Part shown: piece after piece, positions 1 through 12,960 of the stretch
How the letters are laid out: each line of letters starts with the position of its first letter
Position numbering within the stretch: the stretch's first letter is position 1
DNA from: Ulota crispa
Lineage: Eukaryota; Streptophyta; Bryopsida; Orthotrichales; Orthotrichaceae
NCBI GenBank assembly: GCA_963920765.1
Contig: OY987249.1
Coordinates: 12,896,817-12,960,816, forward strand
Direction of reading: 5' to 3'
DNA length: 64,000 nucleotides
The notes under the pieces: generated by a model
Databases searched by the model: none
Told to the model about the DNA's origin: nothing
The model's input: the letters and a program-made list of their open reading frames with translations, nothing else
Made by a program: the position numbers and the translations under genes

Positions 1-65
1 GGTTGTTTTTGAGCTTAATCTATAACATTTTGTGTAACAGGAAGGTCATTTTGGGACAGAGGGAG
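1..65 (+). mobile_element. Right end of a Stowaway-like MITE cut by the window edge
   Basis: The segment ends in TCATTTTGGGACAGAGGGAG followed by TA, the reverse complement of the CTCCCTCCGTCCCAAAAT type terminus of Stowaway (Tc1/mariner) MITEs. The inner ~45 bases match the right part of the complete copy at 24,354-24,698 almost base for base. The left part lies outside the window. Confidence 0.75.
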
Positions 66-67
66 TA

Positions 68-1125
68 ACAAACAAGAGGTGAAAGTTCCAATAAAATCAA
101 CACAACAATAGTCACAACAAGTATGAGAAACAAAAGAATTCTATCAATAGAACACTGAATACACTTGAATCAACGACTATTTTCATGCAATATAATAAAA
201 TAATTGACACAATTTGTGAGGAGTATACAAGAATTACACAACATCACCAAAAAAGAATTCAAAGAAAGTAACATGTATTTTGAAAATGCATGTGTCTAGA
301 ACCGCCTTACAAAAACAAAGGATGTTTCATTACTCTTCTACTAAAGCAAAAACAAGTAATTTCAAAAAGTGTTGCATATGCTGAAATTAAGCCAACTTAA
401 AACTCATAAATCCTAATATACATACTCATTGAGATTGACCCATTCTAGATAAAAGCTATAGAACAATATGCCAAAGACTTAGATTGCTATGTTATAGATA
501 CCCTATTTTATAACAAAAATCATGTCAAAGCTAAGCCCACAAGAAAATGATATTTCAAAATTGATTTGTGAATGGGAGCTACTATTACAAAGATAGAAGA
601 ATTGCAGTTGTACTCAATTTGGCAACAAACCATCAAAAATGCAATTCATATGTTGCACCCTGTAGAGTAACCAATAATGAAATACAAACTTACAATGCAA
701 AACACAAGTTTACAAATGTTGACACACATTGCCAACATCAACATCTTTCAGGTCTAAAAATATCCCAAAACCAAGATGGGGAGAGCAAGAGTTAGGTGCT
801 TACCAGCTCAAGTCTTGTGATGCAGAGGGTTCACAAAAAAAGCACATTGGAGAGCTACCTTTGATTGCGAGCCATGATAGACCATGTCAAGTACAGCCAC
901 AAGTTCCACACATGTTTGCCTAGAAATCCCAAAACTCAACTACAGCCCGTTGAATACCTCCATACCACATCCGTACTACAGCAACTTTCACGTACTTTCA
1001 CATACAGACATCAGCAACTTCAAGTATTGCAAACACGGTTGCTAAATTTTCCATGTTGTAAAAATGCAGAAGATCGAACCTCCGGAAATTGCAAACCTAC
1101 TACAGCTTAAACTTGGGATGAGGTG
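68..1125. other. AT-rich gene-less stretch
   Basis: No recognisable gene, RNA or repeat structure. The short open frames here have no family resemblance and no splice logic. Confidence 0.5.
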
Positions 1126-1127
1126 GA

Positions 1128-1745
1128 GTGTGTAATCTCGCTCCCCGACCTAGCTCTGCTCCTCGCCCCGACCTCTGCTCCCCAGTCTCATATCTGAAAC
1201 ATATGCTAGGTAAGGCAACGCAATTCAAACACTTTCCACAGCCCCACATTCATGCGAGGCCCTGCTACAAAATAGCTTCTACGTTCACCACAATACACAA
1301 CGCTACCGCATCTCACTCCACTTGCCATTGCAGCTGGCCAATCCGAGAAAAACGCAACAGAAAAAATACACCGACATTTGCAACGAGCCACAGAAACATC
1401 GACCGGCCAAATCCAATGCACATCATCACCCAGCAGCTCCCGCAATCCCTAAAACAATAAAAAATGCAAACGCGCAGCTCACCCTCTAGGGTTCCCGCTG
1501 TCGACCTCAAGCCTGCACGGCCGCTCCTCGCCCTCGCCGTATCTGCGCCCGCGCCCTCTTCCTCTGCCGCAATCGCCCTCGAGTCTCCGGGCGCGCGGGC
1601 TTGTCGCCGTGCAGGCTCCCCGCCCTGCACCGACCTCCGCTCCCTGCTCCGACCTTTGCAACCCACTCCGCAACCTGGCTCCCCTTGCAACACCTTGCTT
1701 TGCTCCGCTTCGTGCGACTTGTGACCTAGCCATCGCAGCCTAACT
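1128..1745. other. GC-rich island of unknown nature
   Basis: This ~600-bp block is much richer in C and G than the AT-rich DNA on both sides, especially at 1,480-1,735. Open frames exist on both strands (for example 1,313-1,792 minus, 159 codons), but their low-complexity A/R/G/P-rich translations are what a GC-rich block gives by chance. It could be the promoter and leader of an unannotated transcript, a captured gene fragment or part of a transposon. No function is proposed. Confidence 0.35.
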
Positions 1746-2844
1746 CCGTAGCCATGAAGGTGAAAATACCATAAACGGTTAAAATAAGCCACTTTAGTAT
1801 GAAGATATGGGGAAATTCTTGAGAAATTAAGCTATAAGGAAGAGTAAAAAAAAAAAAAAAAAAGAAACTCAAGAATAAATATTTTATTCAATATAAATGT
1901 GGATTTAGGGTTTGGACCAACTCTCATTTCATAGGTGTACCTTAAAAGGTTACCTCTAGAATCTTGTTCCAAAACAAGTTTGAACCAATAAAATGCAAGG
2001 AAATAGCATCTTTTTACAATATTAGGATCTTTTTCAAATCTAGCTATTGTGCTATTGTTGGTTTCAAAACAATTTATTTCTCCAAGTAGAGGTTAGTAAC
2101 CGTTTATGGTATTTCTACCTTAGATTGTCGTATAATTGGCATTTGCTATCAACAAGAAGTTTACATTTGAGATCATGTTTAACAAGAATGACATTGATCT
2201 ATACTCCAACTTCTTTGTTGATCTCAAATGTAGTATAGGTATGGATCCATTCCAAATACAATAAAAATACATTGTATTATATTAGTTGTAAAGAGTCTTT
2301 TAAACATTTAAGGATTAAAATCAAGGTTATTTTGTAGAATTTTGATTTAAAGAATTTCTATTTAACCATCAAAATATTAAAGCCAATAACCTTGTGGTGA
2401 AATTGGGCTCATTTTGCTATTAATTTCAGATTGAATGTTTTATTGCTCTTTTTTGAAGATGTCTTTTATAAATCGTAAAATTTTAGATTTTGGTATGAAA
2501 ATTGGAAAATATTGTGATTTTCTTTAATTATGAAGAAGATTCGTGTTAAATACAAACTAGTTTAAAAAAAATTCAAAACATCATTGTAAGGGTGAACTAT
2601 ACTATGAAACATTGTGGCGCAAATTGAATCATATTTTTATATCATACTATTATCAAAAAACACTTCAGTAAAATGTTGTTGACTCTTTAAATAATTCTCT
2701 TATTTTTTGAAACTTTCAAAATTTTGTCACATGTTGAGTTTCCCTTTAATAGAAATTAGTAAAAAAAAAGTTGATTGAGAATTAAACAAAGGATGATGTG
2801 ATAATTCTTTTTTGTTAAGAATTTATGAAGAAATGTTTATAAGT
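1746..2844. other. AT-rich gene-less stretch
   Basis: Low-complexity AT-rich sequence with a long A run near 1,846-1,863. Nothing coding or structured was recognised. Confidence 0.5.
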
Positions 2845-2845
2845 T

Positions 2846-3580
2846 AACCCGTAAAGGATTGACTATCCGTTTGGGTGCAAATGGGATTTCGGGCATGTAC
2901 CTATGGCTAAACTATTTTGTGGGATTTTCTGAAACTTTTATGGAAGATGGAGAATTCAAAGATCTGTGTGCACATGTAATTTTTTTTTTCATTTTAACAT
3001 TTTTTGAAGAAGTACAAAAATGAATTTCTAATTTTTTTTTGGAGATGGGGCAATTTGGGCAACCCAAAAACTTTTTTAAAATTTACATTTTTTTAAAATG
3101 AAAATCTGAAATTGATTATTTGATTTTACATATACATGAGAAGCTTTGAATCACCCATTTCCAATAAATGAGATGAAAGTTATGGGGACTTTTAGTTAAT
3201 TAGTAGATATGGCTCCATATCTACCAATTAACTAAAAGTCCCCATAACTTTCATCTCATTTATTGGAAATGGGTGATTCAAAGCTTCTCATGTATATGTA
3301 AAATCAAATAATCAATTTCAGATTTTCATTTTAAAAAAATGTAAATTTTAAAAAAGTTTTTGGGTTGCCCAAATTGCCCCATCTCCAAAAAAAAATTAGA
3401 AATTCATTTTTGTACTTCTTCAAAAAATGTTAAAATGAAAAAAAAAATTACATGTGCACACAGATCTTTGAATTCTCCATCTTCCATAAAAGTTTCAGAA
3501 AATCCCACAAAATAGTTTAGCCATAGGTACATGCCCAAAATCCCATTTGCATCCAAATGGACAATCAATCTTTAGGGGAT
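2846..3580. mobile_element. Long inverted-repeat (foldback) element
   Basis: Two arms of ~365 bp face each other about a centre near 3,213 (GATATGGCTCCATATC). The inner ~300 bp are nearly perfect complements. The arms diverge slightly at the outer ends (left TAAAGGATTGACTATCCGTTTGG, read against the reverse complement of the right end). Diverged sequence similar to the right arm recurs at 37,697-37,995, so this is a dispersed family. Transcription would give a long hairpin RNA. No coding capacity was seen. Confidence 0.85.
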
Positions 3581-3771
3581 AAAATCAGACAAAGAGATAG
3601 AAGTTTCTACCTCTTCTCTTTTTTAGTCAAACTCTTTAAAATTAAAATAAAAGAAGTAATAAAGAAGAATTGTAGAACAAACTATAGAAAACTAAAAATA
3701 TATAGCATTCTTAAATTTCCATCAATTTGCACTCAACTCCACATGTAGTCAAATATATAAACCAAATTAAG

Positions 3772-3913
3772 AGATAAGTAAGAACATGTCTTAAACAACT
3801 CATTCACAACAATTGCAAATGTTCTAAATGACTTTATAATGCCTCACTTACAATTGTTTAGGACATTTGCAATCATTGTGAACTACTTGTTTAGGACATG
3901 TTTTCTTCTAGTG
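3772..3913. mobile_element. Small hairpin MITE with a CACTA-like right terminus
   Basis: The right side ends in ACATGTTTTCTTCTAGTG, and its reverse complement begins CACTAGAAGAAAACATGTCC. About 60 bases on the left (AGAACATGTCTTAAACAACTC...) pair with it. The left terminus itself is degraded, so the left boundary is approximate. Confidence 0.6.
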
Positions 3914-6900
3914 AAATGAAATTATATCATGATTTTGGTTTCAATCAACAAGATCATTAGATTTTGCCATTCCTTCTATATAATCTATCCTAAATTTAGT
4001 TAAAAACTAATTATTGGTAGCCAAATCTCATTTCTTTAATTCTATATTTGTAAAAAAAGTCTTCTAAAAATTGGACTAAGTACTTATATATTGCTGATGA
4101 TTTAACCTCCAAAATCTAGCTAAATAATTTTAGTCAAATTTAATTTCAAATTCCAAGATATTCATGTTTTTGTAATTGATCTTGTCCAACAGACTATTAC
4201 AATTATATGTTCCATATGCCAAACTCTGTACCAAAAGATTTTATATGTTTATGTTTTGAAGAACTCTCTTAATCCCGAAGCACTCAATTGGCCGTTTTTT
4301 GGTCGCTGCCCTATATTGCAAGTTGTCCAAGATGCAAAAAAAATTAATTAAAAATAAGCAAAGAGTATTTTCAAATAAAAATGCAAGTCTAACTTTCAAT
4401 CCAATTTGAATCACGTCAATTCAAGTTAAATTCCACCAAGGAGATTTTTTCAAAGACAAACATTTTAATAAATGCTAGCTTTATAAAATTTACTATTTCA
4501 AAATATTGATGATATTTTCTCATTTGAAAAGACTTCCTATTTGAATTATAGAATAGAATGTTTGTATTAACCAATCATACCAAATTTTAAATTCTATGAA
4601 TAAAATTTGTAATGTTGATGAATATTAAATGGTTAATGCTTCAAAATTCATAAAATTAAAGTCCAAAACTTTTTTTGAGTGTTTGACCATATGGATAATT
4701 ACTAAACACCATGATTCTTGTTATCTCTTTTTAAACAATTTTTTTTGAAGGTACAAAAAGATCATTTTATAACAGATTTATGTTTTGCCCTTACCTTCTT
4801 AGGCATTCAGGGATCAAATGTGTTTTGGTTTGTCATTACTATAATGTGTGTTTTTAGCAAAACTTCCAAACCACTACAGTATGTATTAAAGGGGATATGA
4901 CATTTTTTTAGGACATGTTTAAAATCAAGTTTTTGTGAGATGTAAACCAAAAATTATTTGCATTCTTTGGAAATTTTTGTATATCATAACTTGCTTTTTA
5001 AAAGTATACAATGAAGATAAGGCTAATCAATTATCATATTGAATATTGGCTTAAATTTGTTGTATTTGAAGGGGTGAAAGGTGTGAAAAATATTACCCTA
5101 TTTGAGAGTAATTAAAAATATTTCTTATTTCTATTTTAGCCTTAATACAAATTTAAAATGTAGTCAAGCTTATTTTGTTATATATGGCAACTTGTTTTGA
5201 CATTTGTCTAAAGTTTTAGACAATTATAATTTTACATAATATTTTTTTTAAATTAACACATGATAAATAATATGCCAAAAAAAGTAGGAATACCAAACAT
5301 AAAGCATATACTACTATGTAAATCAAAGAATCATAGAACTTGGAAATGATGTTTGACTAATTGGTTAATATAAAATCAACTCTTCAAAAATTAACTAAAG
5401 TTCAACTCAATTCTATAAAAAGACTATGTTTATGACAATATTTTAGTGCAAGAATAGAATAGATGTAGGCCCTTGTCTTATTCAAATTTATTTGAAATCA
5501 TCATTCTTCAAACAGTTAGAATTCAAGGTGCATACAATGATGCCTATATAATTCATAAAATAACACAAGTATGCTCTTCAATTGATAAACATCAAATACA
5601 TTATTTACAATGTCCATCATGTTGTAGAAGTTGTTCACTTCAACATTGTCTACAACGCTTGCAAATATAGAAGACAATTGCATGTTTTGTGAAATGCTCT
5701 TTGAAACTTTGAAATCTTAAACGCTGATGCAAACTTGTTTTAATCCGTGACAAGGTCATATGAAGAAAAATGTTTGAATTGACGTTGCTAATAGCATGTC
5801 ATGCAGCTATGCAGATGCTTTGCAAAGCATCTACCTGTTATGTACCTATACAAACCTGTTGTTATCTTAAAAAATAGGAGTGTTCATGCAATTGTCTATT
5901 TGGAATATTTTGAAGCATAGCAAATGGACATGCAGATGGTGTGTAGAACATATACTTGTCAAATGGATATGCAAAGGTGTGCATGAGAACCAAGATGAGA
6001 ACGTATAAATGGGCATTGCCATGAGTGTGGCATTTGGTCACGTGGATATTATAATCCATGTTGTTTGAGACATTTGTATAGTGCACTTATGGCTTTAACG
6101 TAATGTAAGGACATTTTACATGTCATTTTACTAAACCCCATAACATTTATGAAAACATCCATAATTTTAATACTAAAGAATTCACAACACTACTTTAGAG
6201 GTTTTTGCAACAAAATTGATGTATGTTATAGCTCAATTTTTTTATTTTTTATTTTTATGAGATCCATGTCAAAATAGAAAATTTGAAAACTTGTGAATGT
6301 TATTTTAAAATGTCTAATTTTCCACAAGAATTGCATTTTTTGGTGTAATAACTAAATTCAATTTATTTTACATCAAAATTGCTTATTATAAGTTAAATTA
6401 TGAGAATTGAGAAAATATTGAATTAGTTCTTTATTCTGACTACAACAAGTTGTGCTGAAAAACAAGAGAAAATCAAAATTAGATATGAAGGATTTCTTCC
6501 ATTGAATTTTTCATTAATTTTATTTTTTATAAATTTTATTTTTTAATATTTATTTAGAAACCACCTTTACATTGGATGGTTTGGTGTATTCATGATTTCT
6601 ATTCTAATACAAATAATGGCTGTTGGTTTACTATTTTAAGTACTTGTATGTATATTTGAAAAAAAAATTGTTGATAAACTTTTTGTTATAATCAAAATAT
6701 TTTTTAAATATTTTTTAAATTTTTAAATTCTAAGTTTTGTTTTACTACTTATAATACAAATTATTAAATAACTAGACTTTATTAGTAATTAAAATAAAAT
6801 TATAATATTTAGGAGCAATACTTTTCTGTCTAAAAAACTATTTGTACGTAATACTAGCAGTATTTCATTATTCCACCACAAAGTATACTAATAGTTCAAA

Positions 6901-6985
6901 ATAATCAATATGTAGAATAAATTCAAAAGTCCATTTTCCTAATTGAATTTGACAGACTTGTTTGTTTATATGTATTACCAAATGT
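3914..6985. other. AT-rich gene-less stretch
   Basis: About 3 kb of very AT-rich sequence. No coding region, RNA gene or clear repeat was recognised, only short chance frames and A/T runs. Confidence 0.5.
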
Positions 6986-6989
6986 TGTA

Positions 6990-8150
6990 ATAGACGGCAG
7001 AGTGTTTTGAGCAGAAGCCTTTTACAGTAGGGAAATTGTTTACCCTGAACATGGGAACCTGTGATGAAACCGCCCTGCAATTGCCACCCTGACATGAATA
7101 TTCACTTAGACATTTATGCAAACATATGAATAGATGTTCAAAAATGTTGAGACAAAGTTTTCCCTAGGAACAAGTTTTTCACTTAAGCCTGTTAAGTAAC
7201 TCTGAAGAAGTTACACGCTGCTAAAAAATCTCATTGATGCCACTGTGAGACGGGTGTTCATTTGGATGTGTAAGTAAACATGTAAGTGGACGTCCAAAAA
7301 AATTCACAACTATTTTTTTTGCAGGAGCCAAATTTTTTCCTGAACCTAGAAAGTAACTTCAAAGAAGTTATTCGGCATTAAAAAGTCTCGTTACTAGCAG
7401 TTTGGCCTGGACGTTCATATGGACGTCCAAGTGAACACATAAATAGATGTCCCAAAAACCAACCTAATTTTTTATGGAAAGATAACTTTTTTTCACCCAA
7501 GCCTACAAAGTAACCTCCAAATAGTTACCTGCGGTGAAACTGCCCCATTATTGCCAACTAGACAAGTTTGTTCATTTGGACGTTTGGGCTAACATGAGAG
7601 TAGACGTCCAAAAGTATTGAACCCAAGTTTCTACTAGAGGCAATTTTTTCACCCCATCCTACAAAATAAATGCTAAAATTTACCTGCATTGAAAATATCC
7701 CAGTCTTGCCACCTTGGCACAGATGTGGATTTTGATGTCGAGCAAAATGTCTGAGAAGACATCATATATTTTGAACACAGCATTTTTATAATAAGCTCAA
7801 TTTTTACTTAATAACCCTAGTTAGCTGTGCCCAAGTTACCCCTAGGTAAAAGAATACATTCTTGCTAGGTGGCAAAACCATTTATGTTGATGTCTATGAA
7901 AACATGTACTTGGACGTTGTAGTTTTCACAACTAATTTTTTTTACATTGGGCAGCTTTTGAACATCAAATTGCTATGGTAACTTCCATAGAGTTATTTGT
8001 AGTAAAACCAACTCCTAGTGTCAGAGTGTCAATGACGTTCACCTTTACGTCTATTTTAATGTTTGTATAAACGTGAATGTCTACAAAAACATATTTGTAG
8101 TTTTTTTAGACATTTGCACGTTTGACACACGTTTGCAAATTGGATGTCCA
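6990..8150. repeat. Degenerate ~155-bp tandem repeat
   Basis: A landmark of the form AAGTAACTTC..GAAGTTAC recurs near 7,195, 7,350, 7,507, 7,662, 7,820 and 7,976, about 155 bp apart. Units also share GGTGAAAC-GCC, an ATTGCCAC-like segment and a palindromic GGACGTCC-containing stretch (for example 7,289 and 7,420). The copies are strongly diverged. The array sits just inside the CACTA-type terminus at 8,254, so it could be the subterminal repeat array of such an element. Confidence 0.65.
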
Positions 8151-8230
8151 AAAAAATGGATGGTTTTCTTAGAATGGTTTTGGCCAAAAAACGTCTAGAA
8201 AATCATGGATGTCCAAGGTCAAATGTTGAA

Positions 8231-8254
8231 AAAAAACAGGGGTTTCTACTAGTG
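8231..8254 (+). mobile_element. Right terminus of a CACTA-type element
   Basis: The plus strand reads GGGGTTTCTACTAGTG and then AAG. The reverse complement, CACTAGTAGAAACCCC, is a typical CACTA-superfamily end. The element should lie to the left and would include the ~155-bp array. A matching left end preceded by AAG was not found between 2 and 8 kb. Confidence 0.5.
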
Positions 8255-8605
8255 AAGAGCCCCTAGGTGTCAGAACAAGAAACAACTGTAGCCAACGATT
8301 CTTTGTAACATTGGCCGGAATATGAGGATCCCCCGATGGGACAGAAAAAGAACTCACCTCACATGAAGCCTCACTGTCAACACTAGAGTCGGAGTGGTAC
8401 ACATGCGGTTCTCTTTCCTGTCTTTCACTGGCCCGGCGCTCGGCCTAATTTCTTTCAGGACTCGTGTGCTTCATCATAGCATGCGGCGAATGCAAATCCT
8501 TAGGGGCTACCTACAAGGATTCGGAATGGTGAGCACTAGAAAAGAGGATAACTAGATCATAAGCTTACGTATGAAGCATCGGGGGATCCCTAGGTACTTG
8601 AGATT

Positions 8606-8829
8606 TAGGGATCCCACAATAAGAGGCATCTAGGGATTCCATGATGAGAGGCATCTAGGGATCCCACAATGAGAGGCATCTAGGGATCCCACAATGAGAG
8701 GCATCTAGGGATCCCACAATGAGAGGCATCTAGGGATCCCACAATGAGAGGCATCTAGGGATCCCACAATGAGAGGCATCTAGGGATCCCACAATGAGAG
8801 GCATCCAAGGATCCCCGATTAGAGGCATC
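8606..8829. repeat. 25-bp tandem array, ~9 units
   Basis: Eight 25-bp units (TAGGGATCCCACAATGAGAG plus GCATC) run from 8,606 to 8,805, followed by one 24-bp variant to 8,829. Units 3-8 are identical, and units 1 and 2 differ at a few positions. Each unit carries one copy of the GGGATCCC motif that is dispersed through the surrounding element. The array lies in the intron or 3' region of the minus-strand pseudogene. Confidence 0.95.
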
Positions 8830-10561
8830 GAGGAATCCCAGGATCGGAGAAGTGGCAAACGTACCTCGTCATCTTCTGACGACTCTCTGGAACTGTCAAA
8901 CGGCCTTGCAGAGTCATATGAGTGATCATCCTCCGCATTTTCAGGAGTCTCATCTTCCTTTGGCTTGCCAGCAGAAGGAGGTATGTCAGCCAGCTTGACG
9001 ACTTCCCAAATGTTCTTTGCGTAATTCTTTGCCTTCAGTCTGGACTCCTCCAAAGGAAGTAGTTCCAATACCTTACATTGCAAAACTTGTGATGTTTTAC
9101 AATGATAGTACATAATTAATATGGGTACATGGAAAGAAACAAGAACTAGTTTGATTAGATTAAATAATCAAGGTAGTAGTGACTTACCATTCTCAAATTT
9201 GTGATCTCTAGACCACCATTGATATTCACTACGCACATGTCTTCCGTCATGTGTTGGTAGAACATAACCAGCGGAGTATGCATCCAAAGCCAAGGAACAT
9301 TATCTCACTTCAAGAATCGTTGGCTGTCCTCCTGTTCATCCGCATTGTAGAATGATTTCATGACTGCTGGACTTGTGGAGTATATGGAGAATCTGCTGTG
9401 TTTGGGGATTTCTTTGTCATGGCCGTTAACACATATGACGTGACAGTTGAATTTGCTACCACTAGCCGATTTTGGGAAAACGTTGGTTGAAAGAGGAAAA
9501 TAATTGATCAGGTGTGTGCACCAAACCTTCTTCGTCATATCCTTCCGTTGCTTCTAAAGGTAACTACAAATTGCCACCATTCTTTTGGCATCTGTGAAGA
9601 ACACCGCGGGAGATCAAGCAATTGTCTTGGGAGGGTTGCTCCCAGGTTGAACATACTCAAGTGCGTCAAAAAATTTCTTTAGTTGCGGCTCCTTCAAGTG
9701 AATTGCACGTGTCTCCCTACCGGCTTTTGGTGATTTCTCAAACATGAACGCAAAGTACATGTAGAACTTCGTCTTTTCACGCCATGCAACAATGTTGGGG
9801 TCCGCCATGAGTTCACTCATATTCCACAAATTGAAGTCCATTGTGAGGGCCATGTAAATGTTCTCATACTCCTCTTCACGAAGAGTTGCAGCCCGACTTT
9901 TGCTAGAGATATCAATTGAGGCATACCACATTTCTTTCACCCATGCCGAACAGTCCTCTAGATTGGCATTCTTCACCAGGGCTTTCAACCGACCATCCAA
10001 CCATTTCTTCACTGCCACATTGTCGAGGGCCTTGGAGGTCCACAAGGAGACATCCTTCTCCGTAATGTGACGAAAGCTCATGAAAGCGTCCCAATCAGCT
10101 GCTGGATACTTGACATACTCCATCTTCTTTGCTAGCACTAGGCAGTTGCAATATTGATTCATCAGTTTGTTCTTCATTGCTCTCTTGTACCTAATTCAAG
10201 TGGCAGCATCCTTTAGGGAAATGATGACATTCCCTGCTGCCGGGTTCTTTGACCAAATTCCCTTCATGCATACCTTCTACGCTTCCACCAGATTTGCCAA
10301 ATAATTTATGTCCTCCGTCTGGAGTCCATATTGTGGTTTGAAGTCAAACTTTGTTAGCGGTTTCCAATTTGCGCTTCCGGTGAGCACAACTGTCCTGGCG
10401 CTGTTGGGGAGGTAACCTACAACAAATTGCTCTTCAATTGCAATCCAGCGGTCGACGTTGACATCGTCTTCAAGGAACATCAGCGAAACAAGTGGATTTG
10501 ATTTCTTGTTGTTGTTTCTGATCTTGCCTGCAAAGATTGTGACTAAGGATGGTACAAAACT

Positions 10562-10915
10562 CTGCAGGGAACAAAACAATAGTTAATATTTGGGACGTTC
10601 AAAAGAAGCGACTTGATTAGGGCCTTATTAGGGGATCCCTAGATGGGACAACAGACCAGTTACTATATTAGATATTCACTATGCATGCTTCCGATACTCT
10701 TGTATCCAGAATTCCCTGGATAGATGAACAAACCAGTTACAACTATGGATGTTCATAGCATTTGATTGTAATAGACCCTTATTGGGGATCCTTGAATGGA
10801 GGAATTAACCAATAGGTTATTTGAACACTAACAAAATACAACAAACAAAGACCCGTATTTGGAGATCCCAAGATGCAATGGACGAGCTGAAATTTTAGAG
10901 GGGTCCAAATCTAAC
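10562..10915 (-). other. Intron of the minus-strand pseudogene carrying three motif copies
   Basis: The minus strand has a donor at GAGTACAAG|GTTAG (10,916/10,915) and an acceptor at CCCTGCAG|AGTTTTG (10,562/10,561). Inside are AGGGGATCCCTAGATGG near 10,630, TGGGGATCCTTGAATGG near 10,784 and GGAGATCCCAAGATG near 10,861. Coding similarity stops and resumes at these borders, which supports the intron call. Confidence 0.55.
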
Positions 10916-12354
10916 CTTGTACTCCGCGGAGTGCTTTGTCCCCTCTATCGATGGCTGCAGACTTCCCACTGCCCTCCACTTCCTCCTTGCAATTTGCAGT
11001 TGTTGAGTGAAGTTCTGCTCCTTATGAGTTCCCACAATATTCTGGTTGAGGGACTTGGACAGCAGAAATAGTCGCATGAAGTCCTTCTCTTGAGCCCACA
11101 ACGGAATAATGTTGAAGGTGGACGCCATCGGCACGTCTTTCAGTTTTATTGTTCCATTATGTACGAGGACTGGGTGAGCTTCGACTTTGTGTTGCCCGCC
11201 AATAATGTAGTATGAGGTCTTTGCGGTGATATCCAATTTTGTGGGCGGCGAGGTGAAATACTTGACTGCCTTACTCATGCCCGAGGGACCTTGTTTGAGA
11301 GGGAGGACATAGATGTTTTGATTGTCCAGGTTGTAATTCCCATGAATGCGGACCTCTAATATAATCCCATCCAGCCACTTCTACATAATTCTCCTATACA
11401 CAATATCTCCTTCTGGAGCTCTTAGCAAATTGTTGTAGTGCATTTTGAGGGGCTTTCCGCTATCATCCACAAATTGCTTCTCCCCCCATAAGTAAAGAGC
11501 ACCAAAGTTCTCCTTGTAGAGGTCATGCATCTTCATTGTTTCCTCCTTTGTCATCCTCATGATTTTGTCCTCCTCCATATTCACGCACTTGTAGAGCTCC
11601 ATTTCAGGTTTAGGTTTCTTGGCGGTTTTCAATGGACCGGGTGCATCCACTGCGTCCTCGGGACCTCCGACCAGAGATTTCTATTTCCTGCTCTTTTTCT
11701 GCAAGGAAGGCTGCTTGGTCGATGTCACAACTACGTTTGAGGTTGGCACGTTGGCCGTTTGGGCAGTAGAAATCAAAGCCCATTCATTGCGGAGTTCTTC
11801 CTTTGTGAATTCAAAGCAGTTGTCATCACTATTCAGGAGGCCAGCAGCAAACATTGACCGGCACACGTCTTTGTTGATTTTGTCAAAATTAAGAATCAGA
11901 CTGTAGCTCCATTTGTCATTGGTTTCATGGACCTCCTCCAGCACAACAAGAAGGGCCAACTGTCGGTTGAGCCATCGCATCTCCAGCACATTGAGACCAG
12001 TCGTCAGGTGATCTCCCATGTCATGCCTCAAGTGTGGACAAACGTTTGTCACCTTGTTGGGCAGTAGATGCCACTCCAATCTCCATGACGTGATTATCTT
12101 ATGGCAGCGGAATATTGCTTTCAGATCCTGCTTTCCCAACGTACAAGAAAGTTGGAACCCAATGGTCTACGAATCTTGCAAGTCTCAATGGCCTAAACTT
12201 GGCAAGAGCTTTTGCGCTTGCTTCCTTGCGGACATTTAATACAAGATATTCAACAAACATTGGCCACTTAAAGAGATTGTTCATACTAATTCAATTCAGA
12301 AGTATGATGCATTGCGATACAACTATAAAGGTCCTGCGAGCATATGTCTGATGC

Positions 12355-12960
12355 CATTGGGGGATCCCCGTATTGGCTTCACCCTATCAATGTTGTGGGT
12401 AAATGTCAGCCCATCCAGGGATCTTCGGATGAAGTATGCAATGTTCGCCTTATCTGAAATAAATTTGTATGTATTCATCAAGATTTCTCTAGCTATTGGA
12501 ACCCCATAATCCAGGGATCCCCTGATAGGATCATTAAGGTTTAGTGCATCCACGATGACATATAGGGATCCCTCGATGGTCTACATAAGTCATGTCTGAT
12601 TTGGTGCTTCTTTGAGTGTTGATTTCAAAGCATATGCTTTCACTTTGGACTGTTCATTGAGGGATCCCCAAATGAACAATGTTCTCCTGCACCATACCAC
12701 ATCAACGTTTCATACAATAGAAGACCAATCCGAGGATCCCTAGATGGAAATTGGGATTTTCATTGACCCAAAATGGTGCAAACTCTACTGGTACTAGAAT
12801 ACTCCATACAGGGATCCCTGGATGAAGTAAACCCTAAACGCTACAAAGTGTTTCCATCCGAGGATCCCTAGATGGCAGCCACTTACATTCTTTTTAGACA
12901 TGGATTCTGATGTCGATCTCTGCCAAGTCCACTTTTTCATCAAGGGATTCCTAGATGAAG
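12355..12960. repeat. Left cluster of GGGGATCCCC motifs
   Basis: Motif copies, perfect or one base off, lie near 12,361, 12,412, 12,514, 12,565, 12,661, 12,733, 12,811, 12,861 and 12,943, about 50-100 bp apart, usually followed by GATG or AATG. Sequence between copies is not obviously repeated, so this is an interspersed motif cluster and not a satellite. Confidence 0.8.

Noticed and set aside
8606..8829. CRISPR-like appearance of the 25-bp array
   Set aside because: There are no spacers: units abut directly and are identical throughout, and the genome is eukaryotic.
9858..10070. Plus-strand frame within the minus-strand pseudogene
   Set aside because: Antisense shadow of the conserved minus-strand coding pattern at 9,614-10,177.
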